Shown here piece after piece: positions 39,733-46,578 of a stretch of 50,290 nucleotides of DNA. A program made the translations under genes and the position numbers. Origin of the DNA: Phycisphaerae bacterium. Lineage in GTDB: Bacteria; Planctomycetota; Phycisphaerae; UBA1845. The notes under the pieces are model-generated. The model was not told the DNA's origin. It worked only from the letters and a program-made list of their open reading frames with translations, and did no database searches. Location: NCBI GenBank assembly GCA_020056715.1, contig JAGVHG010000150.1, positions 1 through 50,290 of the forward strand, written 5' to 3'. Each line of letters opens with the position of its first letter. Position 1 is the first letter of the stretch.

Positions 39733-39771
39733 GCGCGCGGTGGAGTATAACCCATGGGCAAGCAGGAGCGT

Positions 39772-39818
39772 AAAAAAAGCCGCGCCGCATGTGCCTGGAG
39801 GGAGGACACATGCGGCGC
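39772..39818 (-). terminator. Strong rho-independent terminator or attenuator upstream of rsmA
   Basis: On the minus strand a 12-bp GC-rich stem (39818-39807 pairing with 39793-39782, arm GCGCCGCATGTG) with a 13-nt loop is followed after three bases by seven Ts (39778-39772). It lies 354 bp after the stop of the chaperone gene and only 39 bp before the rsmA start. Confidence 0.8.
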
Positions 39819-39823
39819 TGTGG

Positions 39824-40141
39824 TCGTCCGCGTCACGGGCGGGTGCATCGCGACGCGAAAAGGGGGAGCAAGTTCATTCGCATCCGCTTAGGTGGCGATT
39901 GGCCGCGGGCAAGTTAATCGCAGCCGCGCCGTTGGGCGGGGTGCAATGGCGTTTGGTTGTCTACTGAGGCCGAATCCTTCTCCGATCCGCCTCCAGCGGA
40001 CCGACGGGGCACCGCCCCGAACAAGAAGCAAAAAGGTATGGATGAATCCTCTATCTATGGAGGTTATAGGAACGCCGATTCTTAAAAGGCAAGCCCAACG
40101 AAAAATATTTTTTCGACGCCCCCAGCTCCCCCCTCACCCTG
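39824..40141. other. Intergenic, small palindromes only
   Basis: No gene supported. GGGGCACCGCCCC near 40003-40016 and an AT-rich stretch near 40080-40120 are the only features noticed. Confidence 0.4.
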
Positions 40142-40165
40142 CCCTCTCCCCCGTGGGGGAGAGGG
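40142..40165. repeat. 11-bp palindrome CCCTCTCCCCC / GGGGGAGAGGG
   Basis: Arms 40142-40152 and 40155-40165 with GT between, just after the stop of the chaperone gene. It is a longer version of the hairpin at 22401-22423 and is preceded by CCCCTCACCCTG. No T-run. Confidence 0.6.
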
Positions 40166-40171
40166 AGATCG

Positions 40172-42097
40172 TCACTTTGTAACGAGGGCGAAGCCGGTGC
40201 GGGCGCGGACCTTTTCGGGGTCGAGCCATGCCGAGGCCGCACTGCGCCAACGGGCGTCGGCGAGCTGCGTAACCAGTTGCTTGCGTAAGGCGTTGAATTC
40301 ATCCTCTGCGGGAGGCTTCGTTTCCACCCACTCTGCAAGCAACACCGCGGCGCGATCCTTCAGTTCGAAAACCATCATTTTCTGATCGGCGTGCTCCAGG
40401 GCGAAGCACTGATCGACGACTTCGTTGGTAAGGTTGCCGACGCCGATCCCGCCAAACACACCCGTGGGCGAGCGTCCGCGTGAGGCCTGACTTTGCAGGA
40501 CGCGGCTTATCGGAGGCGGCTCGACGTACCCGTTATAGACACCCTCGGCTTTATCCTTGAAGGCGACAAGGTCCGTATCAGCTTCGTACGCATCGCGCAA
40601 GCTCTGCGTCGCCGAACAGGAACGCAGTGATTCCGCCCGCGTCTTCGCCGCTTCGTAAGCTCGCGACAAACGCAGATCCTTCACCACTTGGTCGCGGACC
40701 TCGGCGACGGACTCGGGCGCGTGTGCGGGTTTGGCGTCGACAACACGAAATACGTAGAGATTGCCGGTCTTATCGTCACTCAGTGGAAAGCGACACGATT
40801 GGAACGGAGCCAAATAGTCTAGGGCGTTTGATCGTTCCTCGTTTGGCACTGTAGGAACGATCGCCTTGGTTCGGAACGCGAGCTTGGCAAAGGACTGGGC
40901 CACACCGGGACCGGTTCGGAATGCGGTTCCGCCGAGTACAGGAACGTCCGACGCTTCTTCGGTGCTAAAGAAATCAGTCGTGGTGACGGAGACCGCGCCG
41001 GGGAATGCCATTGTCGCCGGAATGTGCCGAACAACATCGTCGTAGTAATCCAAGGTGGCCACGCTCACGGGCGCGACCTTGTAACCATCCTTGCCACGCT
41101 CGACCTCCAGCCAGCTTTCGTCCGTGTACTGCACCAACCAGTTGGCGATGCGCTCCACGGCCTCGTCGGCAGATTTCTTTTTGAGTGCTTCTATGGCGAT
41201 ATCCTTCGCGCTTTCCCAGTCCATATAAGGAGCGAAGGGTGGCGCCGGCGGGCCTTCCACCAAGCCGGCGGCGGCTGGATCGGGACCGGGCGGAACGTCC
41301 TTGTTGCGAAATGCCGGGTCCGTGGTGCGACGTTCTTCGTAGTAGCTCTTGGCCTTTCGATCTAGGTTGGCCACGCCGACCGCGGCGGCAATCTTCTGGC
41401 GGTCGATCTCGACGTACTGCACCTGGAGACTGGACGGACGGAAGTAGCCGAAGTTCAATCCCTGGCCCGGTTCTTTCTCGCGGTATTTGTCGAATTGGGC
41501 CTGAATCTCCGCGTCAGAGAACTGCTGGTTCGCATCTACGAACGCCTCGGCGGGAAGGAGAACAGCCCGAACCTTGACGGTCTCGAGGGCGTCGCGGGCC
41601 GTGGATAAAAGCTCCGCCTCACTGGGAATCGTCGAACCAGCGACTGAGAAGGCTGCCTGTTGTACGGATTGGTAATCCGCCATGGCCATGTGGATCACCT
41701 CCGGCTTAATGCGGAGCCGCTGGGCGACGTCGCTGACCCGCCCAAAGAAGGACTCGTCTGTCGTCGAAGCCCGGACTGCGGCAGGAGTGACCTCCGCGCC
41801 CAAGGCCTTGGCCTCGCGGCGGAGCATAATCCAATCCACGGTTTCCAACGCCTTCGTTCCGCCAGGTACCGGGCGACGCCAATCCAGCCCCATCATCTCC
41901 AGGAGATTGGTCTGATCGTTGGCGCTCTTTTGGTCGAGCAGGGTCACCGGTCCGTAGTTGGAATTAGCCACTACGGGGTTCGTTTGGGGGGTTAGCAGCC
42001 CCTGCAGGGCCGAACCGCCGATGAAGACGATCATGAGGCCGACCATAAAAAACGCCAGCAGCTTCTTGTTGTGCTTGCGGAAAAACTTCATCATCAT
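40172..42097 (-). CDS. SurA/PpiD-like membrane-anchored periplasmic chaperone
   Basis: 641 residues. One N-terminal membrane anchor (NKKLLAFFMVGLMIVFIGGS, about 9-28) after MMMKFFRKH, then a long periplasmic region. The region near residues 75-200 resembles the SurA N-terminal helical domain (TVDWIMLRREAKALGAEVTP, FSDAEIQAQFDKYREKEPG), and VAEVRDQVVKDLRLSRAYEA in the C-terminal part matches PpiD-type proteins. No complete parvulin catalytic domain is evident by eye, so it may act as a chaperone rather than as a prolyl isomerase. Single gene, own promoter candidate upstream. AAGGA lies before the three ATGs. Confidence 0.75.
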   Translation of the reverse strand: MMMKFFRKHNKKLLAFFMVGLMIVFIGGSALQGLLTPQTNPVVANSNYGPVTLLDQKSANDQTNLLEMMGLDWRRPVPGGTKALETVDWIMLRREAKALGAEVTPAAVRASTTDESFFGRVSDVAQRLRIKPEVIHMAMADYQSVQQAAFSVAGSTIPSEAELLSTARDALETVKVRAVLLPAEAFVDANQQFSDAEIQAQFDKYREKEPGQGLNFGYFRPSSLQVQYVEIDRQKIAAAVGVANLDRKAKSYYEERRTTDPAFRNKDVPPGPDPAAAGLVEGPPAPPFAPYMDWESAKDIAIEALKKKSADEAVERIANWLVQYTDESWLEVERGKDGYKVAPVSVATLDYYDDVVRHIPATMAFPGAVSVTTTDFFSTEEASDVPVLGGTAFRTGPGVAQSFAKLAFRTKAIVPTVPNEERSNALDYLAPFQSCRFPLSDDKTGNLYVFRVVDAKPAHAPESVAEVRDQVVKDLRLSRAYEAAKTRAESLRSCSATQSLRDAYEADTDLVAFKDKAEGVYNGYVEPPPISRVLQSQASRGRSPTGVFGGIGVGNLTNEVVDQCFALEHADQKMMVFELKDRAAVLLAEWVETKPPAEDEFNALRKQLVTQLADARWRSAASAWLDPEKVRARTGFALVTK

Positions 42098-42150
42098 AAC
42101 GTAAATCCTTCAACCAACGAGAGTTATGTCATTCATAAAGCGCGATAAAC

Positions 42151-42178
42151 ACTATACGCGATCACCCACGGAAAGCAA
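42151..42178 (-). promoter_or_regulatory. Possible sigma-70-type promoter for the chaperone gene
   Basis: On the minus strand TTGCTT (42178-42173), a 16-bp spacer and TATAGT (42156-42151), 54 bp before the ATG. A CCTGTCAA/TTGACAGG dyad (42187-42217) lies just behind it, between this gene and topA. Confidence 0.4.
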
Positions 42179-42186
42179 CCTAAACC

Positions 42187-42217
42187 CTGTCAATCCAAAT
42201 AGCCCCATTTGACAGGC
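42187..42217. promoter_or_regulatory. Dyad CCTGTCAA / TTGACAGG between divergent genes
   Basis: Perfect 8-bp arms with a 15-nt spacer in the 259-bp gap between the chaperone gene and topA. It could be an operator or a chance dyad. A TATAAT at 42263-42268 downstream may be the -10 of topA but has no good -35. Confidence 0.3.
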
Positions 42218-42356
42218 ATCTGGTGGGCGGTTAGTTGGCCCGATCCAAGTCGCCGCGGGCGCTATAATAGGCGATTGTAGTATCCGCCGGCCGTGGTCGA
42301 TAGTAACGACCGTCGCCCCTACACAGTTACCGGGCGTTACGGTCAACATAGCGAGA

Positions 42357-45300
42357 ATGTACACTGTGAGTAAAAAGACGCAACAATCCGGCAAGTCACT
42401 GGTGATCGTCGAGTCACCGGCAAAGGCCAAGACTATCAACCGGTACCTCGGATCGGGGTACGAGGTGATGGCCAGCATGGGGCATGTCCGCGACCTTCCT
42501 GTACACGACCTGGGCATCGACCTGACCAACGACTTTGAACCGGTCTACGAAGTTTTGGCCGCACGGCGGAAGATCGTCGGGTCACTACGGAAAGCCGCGG
42601 GGAACGCGGACCGTGTCTATCTAGCCACCGACTTGGATCGAGAAGGCGAGGCCATCGCGTGGCATTTGGTGGCCGCTCTGGACCTCGACCCCAAGTCGAC
42701 GCAACGGGTCGTCTTCAATGAAATTACCAAGTCGGCCATCAAGGCCGCGTTTGACGCTCCGCATAAGCTCGACCTGGATAAGGTAAACGCCCAGCAGGCG
42801 CGGCGTCTGCTCGACCGAATCGTCGGGTATCAACTGAGTCCGCTGCTTCAACAGAAGATCGGGAAGGGTTTGTCCGCGGGTCGCGTGCAGTCCGTCGCCG
42901 TACGGATCATCGTCGAACGCGAGCTGGAGATCCGCGCCTTCGTGCCGGAGGAGTCGTGGCGAGTCTTCGGGTGTTTCACGGCCGAAGTCGCCAAGGCGGC
43001 CGCGCATTTTCAGGCGTGGGAAAAGTTCCTCGTCGGCGGTAAGGACGCACACGCTGGGCGAACCGTTAAGGAACGCAACGCCTGGTTGGCCAAACACGCG
43101 TCGCTCTATGCCGAGCTGGTGAAAGTCAATGGCGAAGAATTTCGACCCACTCAGGTTGTGGAAGCGCGCCGAGTCGCCGAGGCATTAGGCTTCGTCTGTG
43201 AAAAAGTCGATGAACGCGAATTTACCCCCTACGCCAACAAAGGTTTGAAGACGATCGTCCTCCAAGGGCGCACCGAGCCGAGCAAGTCTCCGCCATTTAC
43301 AGTAAGCGATATTCAGACGCGGCGTACGCAGTCGAAACCGAATGCGCCGTTCACGACCGCCGCGTTGCAGCAGGCGGCGTCGAGCTACCTGGGATTCGCC
43401 CCTTCGCGGACGATGCGGGTTGCACAACAACTTTATGAGGGAATCGATCTGGGCGGCGCGGAAGGCCCGGTCGGACTCATCACTTACATGCGAACCGACT
43501 CCACGAACCTGAGTCGTGATTCCATCGAGGCCGTCCGAGGGATGATCGGGCGGGAGTTCGGCGAGCGGTACTTGCCGGAAAAACCCAACGTGTACGGCAG
43601 CGCGAAACGGGCGCAGGAGGCTCACGAGGCGATCCGTGCTTCGGATGTCAACCACACCCCGGAATCCGTCCGCGGCAGCCTGTCGGCCGAACAGTTCAAG
43701 CTCTACGATCTGATTTGGCGTCGGTTTGTCGCATGTCAAATGCCGCCCGCGGAATGGGACAGTACGACGGTTCTGATTACCGCACCGACCTCAGCAGGTG
43801 AAATCACTTTCAAAGCGACGGGACGGAGATTGGTGTTTGATGGGTTCCTGAAAGTCATGGGCATTTCCGAGGACGGCGAGGCCGTCATTCCGGAAATCAC
43901 CACCGGGGCTAAAGTCGCGCCGCTGCAGATTGAACCGGAGCAGCAGTATACGTCGCCGCCGCCTCGTTATACGGAAGCGGCGCTGGTCAAAAAGATGGAG
44001 TCGGAGGGCATCGGTCGGCCTAGCACCTACGCGGCCGTGATTCAGACGATCCAGGATCGTGGGTACGTCGAACTGCTCGACCGCAAGCTGCACCCGACGG
44101 CCCGTGGCGAGATCGTCACCCAAAAGCTCATCGAGCACTTCCCCACCGTCATGGACGTCAAGTTCACGTCCTACATGGAGGAAGAGCTGGACAAGATTGA
44201 AGAGGCGCACTTGGATTGGGTGCATGTTTTGCGGGAGTTCTACGAGCCGTTCAAGACCGCTTTGGACAAGGCGCAGTCGGGAATGGAACGCGCTCGCGCC
44301 GAACCCAGCGAGTACACCTGCAAGGAGTGCGGCAAGCCGATGGTATACCGGCTGGGCAAGAACGGTCGATTCCTGTCGTGCTCCGGCTACCCGGAGTGCA
44401 AGACGACGATGAACATCGACGCCGACGGCACGCCCATCGCGGCAGTGGTCGCCGAGGCCCCATGTGCACTTTGCGGAAAGCCGATGATCCTACGCAAGAG
44501 CCGCCGCGGACCATTCCTGGGATGCACCGGTTACCCGGAGTGTACCAATACACTTCCCAGTGACGACAACGGCGTGCCGCTTAAGAAGGTCAAACCTGAA
44601 GACATTCACGAGAAGTGCGGCGAATGCGGATCGGCGATGGCGGTGAAGTTCGCTCGCGGCCGGTCGTTCCTGGGTTGCACGAACTACCCAAAGTGCAAGG
44701 GCACGCAGCCGGTCCCTCCGGGCGTGTACGTGGAGAAACCGCCGGCGGAGCAGGCGGGCGTGGGTTGCGACAAGTGTGGCCGCCCCATGGTGATCCGCAA
44801 GAGTCGTCGCGGGCCGTTTTTAAGTTGCTCCGGTTTTCCGCGATGTCGCAACGCCATGCCGATGGAGAAGCTGGACCACCTCATGGCGTTGGCGGCTGCG
44901 GGCGAGATTCCCGAAGCACCAGCGGAGACGAACGGCAAGAACGGGCGCAAGAACGGTCGGTCGGCGCCCCGCGATGCGAAGGGGAAGGTCGATGTGGCGT
45001 CGCTGGGCGCACCGCCGAAAGGTTTCGCATGGACGCGCACGGGAAGACCGGTCGTCGAGACTTGGCCGGAGGAGGACCTCCATTGCCCAGACTGCGGCGG
45101 TGAAGTGGCGTCGAAGAGCGGTCGCTATGGGCCGTACTTCGGCTGCACCAAGTATCCGAAGTGCTCGTTTGTCGCCAATGTTCGGGGAGAGGCCAAAAAA
45201 CGCGCGGAAATCGAATTCCCCGATTCGGTGAAACCCAAGGCCAAACCGATTCCAACCGACATTCCCTGCGACGAGTGCGGCGAGACGATGGTCATCCGTA

Positions 45301-45410
45301 CGGGACGTTCGGGACCATTCCTGGGTTGCAGCAAATATCCCAAGTGCAAGAGCAGCAAGCCGTTGCCCGACGGCACGACGACGGGAATGCTCGCCGCCAG
45401 CGCGAGATAG
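42357..45410 (+). CDS. topA: DNA topoisomerase I with six C-terminal zinc ribbons
   Basis: Relaxes negative supercoils through a transient tyrosine-DNA bond. 1017 residues, against about 865 in E. coli. TOPRIM domain: SLVIVESPAKAKTINRYLGS, GHVRDLP, VYLATDLDREGEAIAWHL. Type IA core: FNEITKSAIKAAFD, LDRIVGYQLSPLLQQKIGKG, LSAGRVQSVAVRIIVERE, catalytic GLITYMRTDSTNLS (Tyr377) and GIGRPSTYAAVIQTIQDRGY. From residue about 655 six zinc-ribbon units CxxCG..(C)xxYPxC follow; the last two are set apart by a 90-residue linker rich in Asn, Gly and Lys. ATG 42357 or GTG 42366 may be the start. A terminator follows. Confidence 0.96.
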   Translation: MYTVSKKTQQSGKSLVIVESPAKAKTINRYLGSGYEVMASMGHVRDLPVHDLGIDLTNDFEPVYEVLAARRKIVGSLRKAAGNADRVYLATDLDREGEAIAWHLVAALDLDPKSTQRVVFNEITKSAIKAAFDAPHKLDLDKVNAQQARRLLDRIVGYQLSPLLQQKIGKGLSAGRVQSVAVRIIVERELEIRAFVPEESWRVFGCFTAEVAKAAAHFQAWEKFLVGGKDAHAGRTVKERNAWLAKHASLYAELVKVNGEEFRPTQVVEARRVAEALGFVCEKVDEREFTPYANKGLKTIVLQGRTEPSKSPPFTVSDIQTRRTQSKPNAPFTTAALQQAASSYLGFAPSRTMRVAQQLYEGIDLGGAEGPVGLITYMRTDSTNLSRDSIEAVRGMIGREFGERYLPEKPNVYGSAKRAQEAHEAIRASDVNHTPESVRGSLSAEQFKLYDLIWRRFVACQMPPAEWDSTTVLITAPTSAGEITFKATGRRLVFDGFLKVMGISEDGEAVIPEITTGAKVAPLQIEPEQQYTSPPPRYTEAALVKKMESEGIGRPSTYAAVIQTIQDRGYVELLDRKLHPTARGEIVTQKLIEHFPTVMDVKFTSYMEEELDKIEEAHLDWVHVLREFYEPFKTALDKAQSGMERARAEPSEYTCKECGKPMVYRLGKNGRFLSCSGYPECKTTMNIDADGTPIAAVVAEAPCALCGKPMILRKSRRGPFLGCTGYPECTNTLPSDDNGVPLKKVKPEDIHEKCGECGSAMAVKFARGRSFLGCTNYPKCKGTQPVPPGVYVEKPPAEQAGVGCDKCGRPMVIRKSRRGPFLSCSGFPRCRNAMPMEKLDHLMALAAAGEIPEAPAETNGKNGRKNGRSAPRDAKGKVDVASLGAPPKGFAWTRTGRPVVETWPEEDLHCPDCGGEVASKSGRYGPYFGCTKYPKCSFVANVRGEAKKRAEIEFPDSVKPKAKPIPTDIPCDECGETMVIRTGRSGPFLGCSKYPKCKSSKPLPDGTTTGMLAASAR

Positions 45411-45436
45411 CCCAGGTTGCGCAGTTGCGCGAGTGA

Positions 45437-45470
45437 ATCGGCCCTGGAGATCGCGTGCGGGCCGATTTTT
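45437..45470 (+). terminator. Rho-independent terminator of topA
   Basis: ATCGGCCC (45437-45444) pairs with GGGCCGAT (45459-45466) around a 14-nt loop, followed by TTTT and CTC, 27 bp after the topA stop. Confidence 0.75.
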
Positions 45471-45484
45471 CTCAGAAGTCATCA

Positions 45485-46358
45485 CTACATTTCCGTGGGA
45501 GTCCTTTCGGTCGGTAAGCGGAAGCTGTTGGAGTCGGTCACGTCGCGGTCGGCCCCGAGGCGTTCAGGCATGGTGAGCATCAGGGCGGCCAGGAGGTCGG
45601 CATGCTCGGCGTTGGGATGGGCCACGCGGCGTAGGCGAAGGGGTCGGCCCTCCACGGTGGTCAAGATGATGTCGCCGATGGGCACGTCATGAAGGAGCCG
45701 CAACGCCGCGGCTGGACTCATCGGGCGGTCCTTCGGCGAGGCGTGGAGCCGACGCGGATCGGACTTGCGGATGTTCGTCATCAGGGCGTCCCGGAGCAAC
45801 AGGTGGTCGAGAGCATTTCACAACGCATAAGCCAGCACACAGACGAAGACGTGGGCTTGCACGCGCCTGGACAATTGATGCCCCATCGGTCGAAGCAGTT
45901 GACTCCGCGGCGTGCCCACCAAGAAGGATTGCTTGCGCTCCTTGAGGAATTGGAGATTCGCCTGCGACGCGATCCCTCGGTCCAGTACCCACACGCGCCG
46001 CGTCGTTCCGAATCGCTTCTCCATCGTCTCCACGATCGTGGGGAACGCCGTCGCATCATGGGTGTTGCCTGCGAACACCTCGTGGTACAGCGGGAAGCCG
46101 TCGGGCGTCACCACCAACGCCAGGACGACCTGCTTGCAGTCCGCGCGATGGTCACGCGAATAGCCCCTCTCGGCCAAGTCGCACAGCAGCATGAAAAATG
46201 GCCGTACGACGCCAGCTACGTTGCTGATCCCGCGTCAGCCCGCCGAGTTGGGCGACAATTCGCTGCCGCGGCCCGCGCTCCGTTTGCTGCGATTCGACCA
46301 ACGCGAAGTAGGTGTGTCGCTTGCCGTCCTTGGTCCGGTGGTATTCGCGAAGAAACAT
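45485..46358 (-). pseudogene. IS1634-type (IS4 superfamily) transposase with internal deletion and frameshifts
   Basis: Three pieces in order on the minus strand: the N-terminal MFLREYHRTKDGKRHTYFAL, VESQQTERGPRQRIVAQLGG (46358-46200), then in another frame RGYSRDHRADCKQVVLALVV, TPDGFPLYHEVFAGNTHD, RRVWVLDRGIASQANLQFL (46170-45830) carrying DDE residues, then KSDPRRLHASPKDRPMSPAA, LRLLHDV, GRPLRLRRVAHPNAEHADLL (45790-45490). Family members are about 550 residues; here fewer than 300 remain, and part of the region between the first two pieces is missing. Stops and frame changes separate the pieces, so it cannot move itself. Confidence 0.8.
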
Positions 46359-46578
46359 CCCTGCCTACCCGCGTGCAATCTACCACTCCTATTACGAATG
46401 CAATGGGGTAGGTCCTCACTACACACGCTTTCGCCGCGCGGACTACGCCTGGCGCTATCGCCAACCTGCTTCCACCCTCGAAATCGGCTCAAAAATCGCT
46501 ACCATTCTTTGCGAACTATGCAACCTGGGCTAATAGCAGGTGATCGCCGGCGATGAAGGCGGGCGCGGCAAGCCGCGC

